A stretch of DNA of 64,000 nucleotides, taken from the NCBI RefSeq assembly GCF_000233455.1, contig NZ_JH376429.1, positions 162,032 through 226,031 on the forward strand, read 5' to 3'. Positions 26,587 through 36,083 of the stretch are shown here, in pieces. Position 1 is the stretch's first letter; the number at the start of each line of letters is the position of its first letter. Both the position numbers and the translations under genes were made by a program. The notes under the pieces were generated by a model. That model made no database searches and was not told the DNA's origin. It saw nothing but the letters and a program-made list of their open reading frames with translations. The stretch is from [Clostridium] citroniae WAL-17108. GTDB taxonomy: Bacteria; Bacillota; Clostridia; Lachnospirales; Lachnospiraceae.

Positions 26587-28314
26587 ATGGCAGCCAGCAA
26601 TCAGTACAGGGATTATATTAAACGTTCCTTTCTCAGATATTCGTTTTCCATTATCAGCCTGCTGTTTGTGCTGGTGGGACTGTTTCTGTTCATCAATGTG
26701 GAATGGATCAGCGCCGGAGGAAATAAAAAGAACAACGCCCTGCTGGCAGAGATCCTGGACCGGCAGGTGGGCGATTATGAGAAAGGGCTGGTCCGGTTCA
26801 CCTCGGATTACAGGATCCTGGAAGCCCTTAAGGACAAAGACAGCGGCCGGGTTACCGAGGTAAACCGGCTGCTTTATGAGTTTTCCACCCGGCAGTCCAT
26901 CCGGTGCAGCTTTGTGCTCACGGACAGCGGCGGCACCATCGTTAGCTCCAACCTGTTTGAGGGAAACCGGGATATCTTTTTAAACAGCACGGTTTATCAG
27001 AGTTTATTCGAGAAAATGGCCCTTGAGCCGGATAAGATCTTCACCCTGCCAAGCAGGCTCAATTATGCCCATGGACAGGAGGGGGATCTGATCTTGTCCC
27101 GGGCTGTTTCAGACTCATCAAAGGTACTGGGGTATCTTTTTTTTGATCTGTCGGACGAACAGATCTATGAGACGGTTAGGAACTATCCCCTGGATGACGT
27201 GATCCTCACGGACCGCTATGATAACCTGATCTTTTCCATCGGCAGGCAGAGCGCCGATCCCATGGAGAAGTATCCGGCAGGCAAGTACAGGATGGAGTGG
27301 GAAAAGGGAAATGTGGTCAGGGTAAACGGCAAGCACTACCACGTACAAAAGGAAATGCTTCCGGAAAGCACCCTGGTGCTGTACACCCTGGTGTCCATGG
27401 AGTTCCAGAGGACCCTGGTGTCCTACGGCATGCTGTTTCTGGGCCTGGTGGGTATACTGATGCTGGTCATGATACCGCCGCTGACCTTTCGGATCACCAG
27501 GAAGAATCTGGAAGCCATTGATGAACTGCAGACCTCTGTGGCCGAGATGGGCCGTGGCAACATGGACTATAAGCTCAAGGGTCAGGTGTTTGATGAGTTT
27601 AAGGTACTGGGGGACGCGTTCCGCAAAATGGTCCTGCAGCGGGAGGAGCTGATGCTGCACAACAGTGAGCTGGCCGAGCGCAAGCGGGTGATGGAGATCA
27701 AGCAGCTGGAGGAACAATTTAACCCTCATTTTATCTTTAATGTGCTGGAGACACTGCGCTACGAGATCGTGATCGATGGAGCTAAGGCCTCCGACATGGT
27801 CATGGCTTTTGCCAACCTGATGCGCTACAGCATCTATTACGGAAGCACCATTGTCCCTCTTCAGACCGATATTGAGTACATCAACGACTACCTGCTCCTC
27901 CAGAAAATGCGCTATAACAGACGGCTGAACTATCATATCGACATACCGGAGGAGCTTTTGGGGTGCAGGATCCCCAAACTTTTACTCCAGCCCGTGGTGG
28001 AAAATTCCCTTGTCCACGGGATGAAGGATATACACTCTGTTTCCGTCACCATCAGCGCATGGATGGCAGAGGGGAATTTAAAACTCTGCGTGGAGGATAA
28101 CGGCAGCGGCATCAGCAAAGAGAAACTGGAGGAGCTCAGGGAAGGCCTGGAGCAGGAGGACATTTACAGGGAGCATATCGGGCTGTACAATTCCCACCGG
28201 GTGGTAAGACTGCTCTACGGGCCGGCTTACGGTATGGCCATTGACAGCAGCCCGGGCAAGGGTACAAGGGTGGTCATCACCCTTCCCGCAGAGATGGAGG
28301 ATGGTTATGTATAA
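26587..28314 (+). CDS. Sensor histidine kinase, YesM family (operon A)
   Basis: 575 aa. TM1 (residues about 18-38), an extracytoplasmic sensor region of about 230 residues, TM2 (about 275-297) and HAMP precede a His_kinase domain with the phospho-acceptor His in EEQFNPHFIFNVLETL. The N-box is LLLQPVVENSLVHG and the G-boxes are VEDNGSGI and GKGTRVVI. AGGAGG lies ahead of ATG 26587. Its stop overlaps the response regulator start by 8 bases. The transporter genes on the same strand make their substrate, or the loaded binding protein, the likely signal. Confidence 0.93.
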   Translation: MAASNQYRDYIKRSFLRYSFSIISLLFVLVGLFLFINVEWISAGGNKKNNALLAEILDRQVGDYEKGLVRFTSDYRILEALKDKDSGRVTEVNRLLYEFSTRQSIRCSFVLTDSGGTIVSSNLFEGNRDIFLNSTVYQSLFEKMALEPDKIFTLPSRLNYAHGQEGDLILSRAVSDSSKVLGYLFFDLSDEQIYETVRNYPLDDVILTDRYDNLIFSIGRQSADPMEKYPAGKYRMEWEKGNVVRVNGKHYHVQKEMLPESTLVLYTLVSMEFQRTLVSYGMLFLGLVGILMLVMIPPLTFRITRKNLEAIDELQTSVAEMGRGNMDYKLKGQVFDEFKVLGDAFRKMVLQREELMLHNSELAERKRVMEIKQLEEQFNPHFIFNVLETLRYEIVIDGAKASDMVMAFANLMRYSIYYGSTIVPLQTDIEYINDYLLLQKMRYNRRLNYHIDIPEELLGCRIPKLLLQPVVENSLVHGMKDIHSVSVTISAWMAEGNLKLCVEDNGSGISKEKLEELREGLEQEDIYREHIGLYNSHRVVRLLYGPAYGMAIDSSPGKGTRVVITLPAEMEDGYV

Positions 28315-29101
28315 AGTCCTGATCGTGGAAGATGAAGATATCATACGCAAAGGCCTGATGTTTATGGTGAACTGGCAGCAGGCCGGCTGTGTGGTGGCCG
28401 GTGAAGCCGCGGACGGCCTGGAGGGACTGGAGAAGATCAGGGAAACCAGGCCCGACATCGTAATCGTGGACATCAACATGCCGGTCATGGACGGCCTGGA
28501 AATGCTGGAAAAAAGCATACGGGAATACGGATATGACGCCATCATCGTGTCCGGGTACAGCGAATTTGAATATGCCAGAAAAGCCATCACCCTGGGGGTG
28601 ACAGAGTATCTGCTAAAGCCTGTAAACTTTAATGAACTGTATGATGCCCTTGGAAAGATAATCCAAAAACAGATGGCTGCCGCCAGGCTGCGGGATGAGA
28701 TGAAGCAGATCGACATGGAAAAAAAGAAACTGGGGATCCTGGACTCCCTGTCCCCGGAGGAGCTGGCCGAGGGCAATCCCCATGTGGAGTTCATGATGGA
28801 TTACATCAGGGAACACTACTACTCCCGGGTATCCCTGACAGATGTAAGCGAACAGTGCGGCATGTCCTGCACTTATCTCAATGCCAAGTTCAAAAGCGGC
28901 ACGGGCTACACCTTTAATGATTTTCTTAACCGCTACCGGATGCAGAAGGCAGTGGAGCTTTTAAAGGAAAATAAATACAAGGTCTACGAGATCGCAGACC
29001 TTGTGGGATTTTCTGACTATAAATATTTTATCAAGGTATTTAAAAAATACATTGGCTGTTCCCCTGTACGCTTTATCGAGGGCGGGGGGGAATCCTCCTG
29101 A
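28307..29101 (+). CDS. Response regulator with AraC-type DNA-binding domain (operon A)
   Basis: About 264 aa, a short YesN-type regulator. The receiver domain (residues 1-120) has the acidic pocket VEDED, phospho-acceptor Asp in IVIVDINMPVMDG and Lys in YLLKPVNF. The C-terminal AraC domain (from about 165) has both HTH motifs: SLTDVSEQCGMSCTYLNAKF and VYEIADLVGFSDYKYFIKVF. ATG 28307 lies seven bases after GGAGG and overlaps the kinase stop; the frame stays open upstream to 28241, but that is inside the kinase. It probably activates operon A. Confidence 0.93.
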   Translation: MYKVLIVEDEDIIRKGLMFMVNWQQAGCVVAGEAADGLEGLEKIRETRPDIVIVDINMPVMDGLEMLEKSIREYGYDAIIVSGYSEFEYARKAITLGVTEYLLKPVNFNELYDALGKIIQKQMAAARLRDEMKQIDMEKKKLGILDSLSPEELAEGNPHVEFMMDYIREHYYSRVSLTDVSEQCGMSCTYLNAKFKSGTGYTFNDFLNRYRMQKAVELLKENKYKVYEIADLVGFSDYKYFIKVFKKYIGCSPVRFIEGGGESS

Positions 29102-29125
29102 ATAAGGACCGGGACTTTCAGGGGG

Positions 29126-29899
29126 TCATGAAACCTTAAAATCCTCGCAGTAATTGGGCCGGCGGATATCCAGCACCATGGGCAGGTTTCCGTCACAGAA
29201 CCGCTTATCCAGTGCTTCCATGCCGTATTCCAGCTTGTACTCGATCTCCTCCTTGTAGGCGGGAACCACCATATAGAAGTTGATCTCTTTCCCGTCTTCC
29301 GCCTTCATGGAGCCCATGTCACCGCCGGTCTGCACCAGGACCACCCCGCCCATCCGGGTATCCTGGCATAAGGGTTCATAATCCGGGCCGTTGGGTATGG
29401 TGTGGCCCCAGCCCAGCCAGGTACCGTACTCATGGGGAAACCGGGCCAGGTACTTGATCAGCCGTATGGGCCAGTACTGGGAATCCGGTATGTCGGAGTC
29501 CAGCTGCCCTGTCTCCCCCGGGTTCCATTCCTTTGGAAGGAACATAAAAAGTTCCCCATATTTTAGATCTTCCCTGTGGGCGATCTCCTCAGGCAGGGTC
29601 ATGGGCAGGTCGCTCATACCGGTGGTGTACATCACATAGTAGGGTTTGTCCTCTCTGGGACGCATGATATTCACGTCAATGTGGACCAGATCCGACAATA
29701 TCTCATGAAACACAAATTCCTCCCGGTCCGGAAACAGGGCGCCAAAATGTCGGGTGATCTCCTCCCCGTACTCCCCGTAAGCCTGGGGGGGACGCCACTC
29801 CTTGTCTTTCTTTTCATCATAATGATAGATCGGGCTTCCTCCCTTTGATACCGAATCAGCCTTTGGTCCCTTTTTCAGAAGCTTGTCCAGCAGTCCCAT
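29126..29899 (-). CDS. Suppressor-of-fused (SUFU) domain protein
   Basis: 257 aa, cytosolic. The central part matches bacterial SUFU-domain proteins: ITRHFGALFPDREEFVFHEI, VHIDVNIMRPREDKPYYV, LYTTGMSDLPM-like YTTGMSDLPMTLPEE, then ELFMFLPKEW and RLIKYLARFPHEYGTWLGWG. These proteins are often linked to toxin immunity or unknown roles. A short N-terminal helix (GLLDKLLKKGPKA) precedes. ATG 29899 follows AGGAGG. It lies downstream of the diguanylate cyclase gene on the same strand and converges with operon A. No toxin gene is adjacent. Confidence 0.8.
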   Translation of the reverse strand: MGLLDKLLKKGPKADSVSKGGSPIYHYDEKKDKEWRPPQAYGEYGEEITRHFGALFPDREEFVFHEILSDLVHIDVNIMRPREDKPYYVMYTTGMSDLPMTLPEEIAHREDLKYGELFMFLPKEWNPGETGQLDSDIPDSQYWPIRLIKYLARFPHEYGTWLGWGHTIPNGPDYEPLCQDTRMGGVVLVQTGGDMGSMKAEDGKEINFYMVVPAYKEEIEYKLEYGMEALDKRFCDGNLPMVLDIRRPNYCEDFKVS

Positions 29900-29950
29900 T
29901 ATTATCCTCCTATTCTTTTTCGTGTACTCTCGGAGTCTCCCGGGGTACAC

Positions 29951-31096
29951 TTACGTCTTTTTGTCTTCATAATATTTCTGCTTTTTCATATACATGTTCT
30001 TATCCGCCCTGCGGCATGTACTGAACAGGTTGTCATCCGCCTCCTCATCAAAGATGGCCGAACCCCAGGAGAATGTAAACTCCGGCCGAAAGGCCAGCTT
30101 GTCAAACTCCTTTTTAAGACGCGCCACAAAATCCTCGATCCCGGCCTGGGTGGCTTTTGGCATCATCACCACAAACTCATCACCGCCTATACGGTACATG
30201 ACCCCTTCCCCGGTATGCATGTTCAGATAGGCCTTGGATATACATGTGATGTACCGGTCTCCCACATCATGGCCCAGGGTGTCGTTAATATGCTTTAAGC
30301 TGTTCAGATCGATCAGGATAAAACCGATCCCGGATTCCATCTTTTTGGCTTCCAGGTTATTCATATCCAGCTGATAAGCATTCCTGTTCTTAAGCTGGGT
30401 CAGATAGTCCATGTTGGACATGTCCCTGTAAAATGGGTTGGAAATACGCCGGAACAGGAACCTGGATACCAGGCAGGCGATCAGGCTGAACAGCAGGATA
30501 AACACGGGAAGGGCACGCCTTAAGTTCTGGTACGTCCTGTACTGATGGTCTGCCCTGAACTCAATCCCGATCACTCCGATCACTTCATCCCCCTCATAGA
30601 TGGGCATATATGTAATGAAGATCTTTCCCCAGTCTGTTTTCTTGATCTCCTCCGGCATCACGATTTCACCCTGCATGGCGCGCTCCATGTCCGGATAAAT
30701 CTCCCGCTCAATGGGGTCTCCGGGGTACCTGAAATCCTCTGCTCCCGGATCCAGACAGTCTATGACATACACAAATTCCCCGTTCTCGTCCATCTTAGCA
30801 GTGTAAAGGTACATGACCCCTGTGATCTCCCTGACCCGCTGGAACCTGTCATGCATCCTGGTATAGTTTTCCTTGAGCACATCCTCCCGTGCGGAAATAT
30901 GCTTAAATGTATCCGGTTCAAAGCGCTCCCCGATATAGGTATAGATATGCTCCGCCTGGTCATTCAGGCTGCGCAGCATATCCCGGTAGGTAATCTTATA
31001 CTGAACCATAAATATGGAATAAGATAAAAGAGCCACTATGACAGCGGTAAATACGGAAACCTGGATATCCACTCTTCTCCACATGGCTGATCTCAT
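29951..31096 (-). CDS. Membrane-bound diguanylate cyclase (GGDEF)
   Basis: About 381 aa. TM1 is at about residues 9-28 and TM2 at about 182-204; they flank an extracytoplasmic sensor domain that resembles a Cache/PAS-like module (TGVMYLYTAKMDENGEFVYV). A C-terminal GGDEF domain follows with the intact signature YRIGGDEFVVMMP and the substrate stretch IDLNSLKHINDTLGHDVGD, so c-di-GMP synthesis is expected. No EAL domain and no clear RxxD inhibitory site just before GGDEF. ATG 31096 follows AAAGGAG; an upstream in-frame start (31132) is possible. Confidence 0.9.
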   Translation of the reverse strand: MRSAMWRRVDIQVSVFTAVIVALLSYSIFMVQYKITYRDMLRSLNDQAEHIYTYIGERFEPDTFKHISAREDVLKENYTRMHDRFQRVREITGVMYLYTAKMDENGEFVYVIDCLDPGAEDFRYPGDPIEREIYPDMERAMQGEIVMPEEIKKTDWGKIFITYMPIYEGDEVIGVIGIEFRADHQYRTYQNLRRALPVFILLFSLIACLVSRFLFRRISNPFYRDMSNMDYLTQLKNRNAYQLDMNNLEAKKMESGIGFILIDLNSLKHINDTLGHDVGDRYITCISKAYLNMHTGEGVMYRIGGDEFVVMMPKATQAGIEDFVARLKKEFDKLAFRPEFTFSWGSAIFDEEADDNLFSTCRRADKNMYMKKQKYYEDKKT

Positions 31097-31217
31097 AATA
31101 ACAGTTTCTCCTTTGCAGGCATCTGGCAGCATTCCCCTGCTTTTCCCAGTAATCTACTGTTATTATAACCTTCTGCTCCTGGTTTGTCCATGTGTGTCAG
31201 GAGACTTTTATATCTCT

Positions 31218-32045
31218 TTAACCTTCTGTTCCCTCCACCGGGACCATTACTTTCACAATATAATCCTCATAATCTGTCACGGTCAGCTCGTCCACCATCA
31301 GGTCCTCATACCACATCCGGCCGGTGGACAGCCCCCTATGCCTGGCAAAATCCGAGATCAGCCTGTATGGTATCTCCATATTCCAGTTATACCCCTTGTG
31401 GCACATTTCCACATAGTCTCCTCCCGGCCGCATCATGACCTTGGAGGACGAGGCTTTTTTCTCCAGCCTTGTATAAACTTTTACATACCGGTCATAGATC
31501 CCCTGCTCCAAATCCTCCCCCAGGCAGATGGAGCCCACGGCTCCCATGGCTCCGTGGTATTTCTCCTGCATCCTCACGTGTTCCGCTATGTCCACCGCCA
31601 CCTTCCGCTCATCCTGGGCGCTGACATCGGATACCAGAAGGAAGTCCGCCCTGCGCTTCACCAGACTTGGGGTATCCAGGCTGGTGGTCAGCGCTTCCCT
31701 GATATTCTGCTTCTCATTGCGGATAAACCGCTTCATGTTCTTAAGGCGTTCAATCTCCTCATCGATCTGCGCCTCCTTATTATCCATCATGGCCATGAAC
31801 CGCTCCGGGGAACGGTTCTCCATGTATTCCTTGATCTCCTCCAGGGGCATGCCCAGCTTCTGGAGGGCCTTGATCACCTCGAACACATCCATCTGCCAGA
31901 CAAAATAATACCTGTATCCGTTTTCCCCCTTCAGGGCCGGGGACAGAAGGCCGATTTGGTCATAGTGGAACAAAGTGTGTTTTTTCACTCCCAGTATCCT
32001 TGCAAACTCTCCTGTTGTAAAATATAATTCTGAATGATTTTCCAT
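31218..32045 (-). CDS. MerR-family regulator with GyrI-like effector domain
   Basis: About 275 aa. The N-terminal winged HTH reads LYFTTGEFARILGVKKHTLF followed by HYDQIGLLSPALKGENGYRYY. A long dimerisation helix and a C-terminal ligand-binding domain of the BltR/GyrI type follow. Such regulators twist promoters with over-long spacers when drug is bound. ATG 32045 follows AGAGGAG. It is divergent from the MATE pump at 32164, and the shared intergenic region holds a 19-bp-spacer promoter with a dyad operator. Its most likely target is that pump; a near-identical operator at 43.86 kb suggests a second target. Confidence 0.9.
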   Translation of the reverse strand: MENHSELYFTTGEFARILGVKKHTLFHYDQIGLLSPALKGENGYRYYFVWQMDVFEVIKALQKLGMPLEEIKEYMENRSPERFMAMMDNKEAQIDEEIERLKNMKRFIRNEKQNIREALTTSLDTPSLVKRRADFLLVSDVSAQDERKVAVDIAEHVRMQEKYHGAMGAVGSICLGEDLEQGIYDRYVKVYTRLEKKASSSKVMMRPGGDYVEMCHKGYNWNMEIPYRLISDFARHRGLSTGRMWYEDLMVDELTVTDYEDYIVKVMVPVEGTEG

Positions 32046-32058
32046 ATTCAATCTCCTC

Positions 32059-32113
32059 TTGACTATCGGGTAACCCTATACTATATGATAATACCTGCGG
32101 CTGAATTTAGCAA
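32059..32113. promoter_or_regulatory. Divergent MerR-type promoter region
   Basis: On + (MATE): -35 TTGACT (32059-32064), spacer 19 bases, -10 TATGAT (32084-32089). The spacer contains the dyad GGGTAACCC (32068-32076), extended by TATC/TATA flanks. On - (MerR gene): -35 TTGCTA (32113-32108), spacer 17, -10 TATCAT (32090-32085), so the two -10 elements occupy the same bases. The 19-bp spacer is the hallmark of MerR-activated promoters. Confidence 0.75.
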
Positions 32114-32163
32114 CCTTTTAACAGCTCTCTTGTTGGGAGCCAGTTTACAAACAGGAGTTTATT

Positions 32164-33492
32164 ATGAGTCATTCGTTATCTAAAAAATTCACATTCGGGT
32201 CGCTGCTTATGTTTGCCCTTCCCACTACCATTATGATGGTGGTCATGTCCCTGTATACCATTGTGGATGGTGTGTTCGTGTCCAGGTATGTCAGCACCAA
32301 CGCCCTGTCATCCATCAATATCGTATACCCTGTGATCAACATTGTCCTGGGTATCAGCGTGATGCTGTCCACGGGAAGCAGCGCCATTGTAGCAAAAAAA
32401 ATGGGCGAAGGACGGCCGGACAGCGCCCGACAGACCTTCACCACCATTATTTTATTAAATATCGGGCTGGGGCTGGTCATTGCCCTGTTTGGGAATCTGG
32501 CGGCCGTCCCCCTGTCCCGTCTCCTGGGTGCCAGCGAACTTTTACTGGAGGATTGCGTCACCTATCTCCGCTGGCAGCTGGCATTTGCGCCGGCCCTTAT
32601 GCTCCAGATCCTGTTTCAGATGTATTTTGTCACCGAAGGCCGCCCCGGGATCGGGCTGTTCCTCACCCTGCTGGCAGGAGTCAGCAACGCGTTACTGGAC
32701 TATCTGCTGATCGTGCCCCTTGGACTTGGGATCGCAGGAGCCGCCATTGCCACGGTGACCGGATATATGATACCGGCTGTCATCGGTCTTCTCTACTTTG
32801 CGTGTTCCAGAAGGTCCTTGTGGCTGGTACGTCCCCGCATGGAACGGGGGGAACTTAAAGACACCTGCATCAATGGTTCCTCCGAGATGGTGACCAATCT
32901 GTCGTCCGGCATCATCACCTTTCTCTTTAACCTGGCCATGATGCACTTTGCTGGGGAGGACGGTGTTGCGGCCATCACCATCATACAGTACTCCCAGTTC
33001 CTGTTAAACGCCCTGTTCATGGGATTTTCACAGGGTGTGTCACCGGTCATCAGCTTTAACTACGGAAGCAAAAACCACAATCAGCTCAAGCAGGTGTTCA
33101 GGACCTCCCTTATCTTTACAGCGGTGACCTCCCTGGCCACATTCCTGCTGGCCCAGGTCACAGGAAGCCTGGTGGTGGGAGTTTTTGCCAGGCCCGGCAC
33201 AGCGGTCTACGCCCTGGCCCGCCACGGATTTACCATTTTCGCCTTCAGCTTCCTGTTCTCAGGCCTGACCATCTTTGCCTCGGCTCTGTTTACAGCCCTT
33301 TCAGACGGACGCATATCCGCTGTCATCTCCTTTGTGCGCACCTTTGGCCTTATTATCACAAGCCTTCTGGTGCTGCCGTTCCTGATCGGTATTGACGGAG
33401 TTTGGCTGGCCATCCCCATTGCGGAGTTTGGAGGAGTGATGCTGAGTATCTATTATATGAAGAAACTGAAGGACGTCTACCGCTATGCGTAA
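32164..33492 (+). CDS. MATE-family multidrug efflux transporter
   Basis: 442 aa with about twelve transmembrane helices in two related halves, using Na+ or H+ to export cationic drugs. It opens KKFTFGSLLMFALPTTIMMV and SLYTIVDGVFVSRYV, typical of the MepA/NorM group, and has MGFSQGVSPVISFNYGS in the second half. Start ATG 32164 follows AGGAG. Divergent from the MerR regulator at 31218 and under the 19-bp-spacer promoter described at 32059, so it is probably drug-inducible. Confidence 0.93.
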   Translation: MSHSLSKKFTFGSLLMFALPTTIMMVVMSLYTIVDGVFVSRYVSTNALSSINIVYPVINIVLGISVMLSTGSSAIVAKKMGEGRPDSARQTFTTIILLNIGLGLVIALFGNLAAVPLSRLLGASELLLEDCVTYLRWQLAFAPALMLQILFQMYFVTEGRPGIGLFLTLLAGVSNALLDYLLIVPLGLGIAGAAIATVTGYMIPAVIGLLYFACSRRSLWLVRPRMERGELKDTCINGSSEMVTNLSSGIITFLFNLAMMHFAGEDGVAAITIIQYSQFLLNALFMGFSQGVSPVISFNYGSKNHNQLKQVFRTSLIFTAVTSLATFLLAQVTGSLVVGVFARPGTAVYALARHGFTIFAFSFLFSGLTIFASALFTALSDGRISAVISFVRTFGLIITSLLVLPFLIGIDGVWLAIPIAEFGGVMLSIYYMKKLKDVYRYA

Positions 33493-33549
33493 ATCATCTG
33501 ATGTCACCCTACACCCATTGATCTGACTCCGTTGTTCAGACTCTCTGGT

Positions 33550-34326
33550 TCAGATTCCCTTGATAAACTTAGTGGGTGACTTCAGCGTATACTTCTTAAA
33601 CACGGAGCAGAAATGCTTATAATCCGTAAAGCCGGTGGCTTCGGAGATCTCACTGATGCGGTACTGTCTTGTGTTCAGCAGCATGACCGCCTGCTGTACC
33701 CTGTATTTGTTGAGGAAGTCCAGAAATGTCTGTTCTGTGACTTCCTTAAATTTTCGGCTGAGATAGCTGGCGCTGACCCCCAGATCCTCTGAAATCCCCT
33801 CAATACTGATCTTTTCGGCATAGTGCTCCTTGATGGTTCCGATGGCCTTTGACACATACTGATTCTCCGAAAGATCCAGCTGCATGTAATATTCCAGGTT
33901 CATGCTTCCCCCCTCCAGCTCCGCCTGTTCCAGCACATACTCCGCCTGCCTGGTACTGGCAATCTCCTCCCCCAGCCGTTTCATGATGTCTGCCAGCGCC
34001 TCCTCATCCACGGGCTTTAGCAGGTACTCACACACTCTGGCCTCAATAGCCCTTCTGGCATACTCGAAATCAGCATAACTGGTCAGAAGGATACTTTTAA
34101 AACGCACCTGTTCCGAAGCCTTTTTTATCATCTCTATCCCATCCATAAACGGCATACAGATATCTGTGATCACCACGTCCGGACGGCACTCCAGTATCTT
34201 CTCAAACCCTTCTTTTCCATCTCCTGCCTCCGCCACCACCACACAGCCCATGGAAAGCCAGTCCGTGGTATACACGAGCCCCTTCCTGATCATATCCTCA
34301 TCTTCTGCAATTAAGACGCGCAGCAT
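33550..34326 (-). CDS. Response regulator with AraC-type DNA-binding domain (operon B)
   Basis: 258 aa. Receiver domain with AEDED, phospho-acceptor Asp in VVITDICMPFMDGIEM and the conserved Lys in YLLKPVDEE. The AraC domain lies at residues about 160-258: ISIEGISEDLGVSASYLSRK and ISEISEATGFTDYKHFCSVF. AGGAGG precedes ATG 34326. It is the last gene of operon B and the likely activator of the transporter, by analogy with HptR and YesN. Similar in size to the regulator of operon A. Confidence 0.93.
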   Translation of the reverse strand: MLRVLIAEDEDMIRKGLVYTTDWLSMGCVVVAEAGDGKEGFEKILECRPDVVITDICMPFMDGIEMIKKASEQVRFKSILLTSYADFEYARRAIEARVCEYLLKPVDEEALADIMKRLGEEIASTRQAEYVLEQAELEGGSMNLEYYMQLDLSENQYVSKAIGTIKEHYAEKISIEGISEDLGVSASYLSRKFKEVTEQTFLDFLNKYRVQQAVMLLNTRQYRISEISEATGFTDYKHFCSVFKKYTLKSPTKFIKGI

Positions 34327-34388
34327 GCTTCCTCCTCCTGCTCATCCCACAGGGCCTAATATAGGACACCCGGGTACTGTATCTGATT

Positions 34389-36083
34389 CTACGTTTCCTC
34401 CCGGACCACGGGCAGGGTCACAACCAGGGTGGTCCCATGCCCCTCCGTGCTCCGGATCTCCACCCCATACGGCCTTCCGTACAGGATCGTAATCCTCCGG
34501 TGTATGTTGTAAAGGCCTGAATGCCGGCTGGTATTTTCCTTCTGCTCCAGCATGGCGTTCAGTTCACTAAGTGTCTCCTGGGGAATGCCCACCCCATCGT
34601 CACGGCAGATCATCATCAGCTTTCCCTCATGGATATACACCTTCATCTCCACCTTCAGGTTCAGCTGGTTCCCGAACCCGTATTTTACCGAGTTCTCGAT
34701 CATGGGCTGAAGGACCAGCTTGGGGATCCTGCACTCCATGGCTTCCGGCTCGATCTCCGCCTGGAATCCAAGACGGGGGCCGAACCGGCGCTTTAGAATG
34801 GTCAGATAATTTTCCAGATGCTCCATATCTTCCTTCAGGGTCACCTGGTCCTTGCTGCCGTCCAGGCTGTAGCGCAGCAGATTGGACAGGGAAAATACCA
34901 TTCGCTCCGCTGTGGCCGGTTCCAGCTTACACATATAACGTATGTTCTCCAATGTGTTGTAAAGGAAATGGGGGTTGAACTGGGACTCCAGCTGCTTGTT
35001 CTGGGCCATTGCCACCAGTTCGGTCATCTTCCGGTTATTCTCCATCTGCAGCTTCAGGCTGCCGATGGTCTCGTTGAACGCATCTGCAATAATGCGGAAC
35101 TCATTGTCGCTGTCGATCTGGATAGAACTTTCCAGGTCGCCGGACCTGGCATTTTCCATCACATCCAGGATCCGGTAAAAGTCCTCGGTCTTTGTCTCCG
35201 TCACCTTCCTGGCCCGGAACAGCATCCACAGGGTCATCATGGCCAGGGCCGTGATCACCAGCATGCTGCTGAGAGACAGGGAAATAACAATGTTCTGTAT
35301 GTCCGAGATGGAGTAGACGTTGAACAGCCGGTGGTACACCTGGCTGCCGGACACCAGGTACATCTGCTTGTCATAGGACAGATAATGTCCGGCCCGCTCC
35401 AGAACCCCCAGGACCTGGTTGCTTTTGCTGATAAAGTTATAATTGCTGCCAGCAAACACCCACCCATAGGAGTCCGTAATAATGGTCTGGGTCTCCAGGC
35501 GGTCCAGTATCTGCTGTATCTGGCTGCCTGGAATGGCGCACACCACATATCCCACGGTCTGCCCCTCCCGCTCCACGCTCCGTCCCAGGGCAATGGTGCT
35601 CTGCTGGCTCCGCCATCCCTCCACCAGCTTTACCGCGGTCTGTCCCGGGCGGCTGTCCATATACCAGAAGATTCCCCACGACACCCCCTCCGGCACGTCC
35701 AGGTAAGCCGGCCTGTCCCCACGGCTGGACAAAAGGATATTCCGGTCCCGGTCCATGACAAACAGGTCTCCCTTCACATCCAGGCTGTTGGTGATCCCAT
35801 AGAATTCCTCAAATATTCCGGCCCTGCTCCTGGTGTCCATGGTTTCCCCAAACATTTCCGGCCTGGCGGACAGCTGTTTGATCCCGTCCTCATACCGTTT
35901 AAGGATCTGCTCCAGCTGTGCGGCCGCATAGGCGTTGTTCTCTTCCGTGATGCTCTTTCTCCCGTGGAGAAGGGCCGCCATAAAGAACAGGCCGCACAGC
36001 AGGGTGAAGATCACAGCCGGCACAATGGCATAGGAGATGAACATGTGCTGGAGTTCATCCCTGAAATATTTCTCCTTCTTCAT
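34389..36083 (-). CDS. Sensor histidine kinase, YesM/HptS type (operon B)
   Basis: About 564 aa. TM1 (about residues 13-37) and TM2 (about 265-290) flank a large extracytoplasmic sensor domain. HAMP and the kinase follow: phospho-acceptor His in SQFNPHFLYNTLENI (preceded by E), N-box LVLQPMIENSVKYG and G-box RDDGVGIP. ATG 36083 overlaps the stop of the binding-protein gene at 36080 (ATGA), so kinase and binding protein are made in coupled amounts. This is the genetic layout of HptA-HptS, in which a binding protein hands the external ligand signal to the kinase. Confidence 0.93.
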   Translation of the reverse strand: MKKEKYFRDELQHMFISYAIVPAVIFTLLCGLFFMAALLHGRKSITEENNAYAAAQLEQILKRYEDGIKQLSARPEMFGETMDTRSRAGIFEEFYGITNSLDVKGDLFVMDRDRNILLSSRGDRPAYLDVPEGVSWGIFWYMDSRPGQTAVKLVEGWRSQQSTIALGRSVEREGQTVGYVVCAIPGSQIQQILDRLETQTIITDSYGWVFAGSNYNFISKSNQVLGVLERAGHYLSYDKQMYLVSGSQVYHRLFNVYSISDIQNIVISLSLSSMLVITALAMMTLWMLFRARKVTETKTEDFYRILDVMENARSGDLESSIQIDSDNEFRIIADAFNETIGSLKLQMENNRKMTELVAMAQNKQLESQFNPHFLYNTLENIRYMCKLEPATAERMVFSLSNLLRYSLDGSKDQVTLKEDMEHLENYLTILKRRFGPRLGFQAEIEPEAMECRIPKLVLQPMIENSVKYGFGNQLNLKVEMKVYIHEGKLMMICRDDGVGIPQETLSELNAMLEQKENTSRHSGLYNIHRRITILYGRPYGVEIRSTEGHGTTLVVTLPVVREET

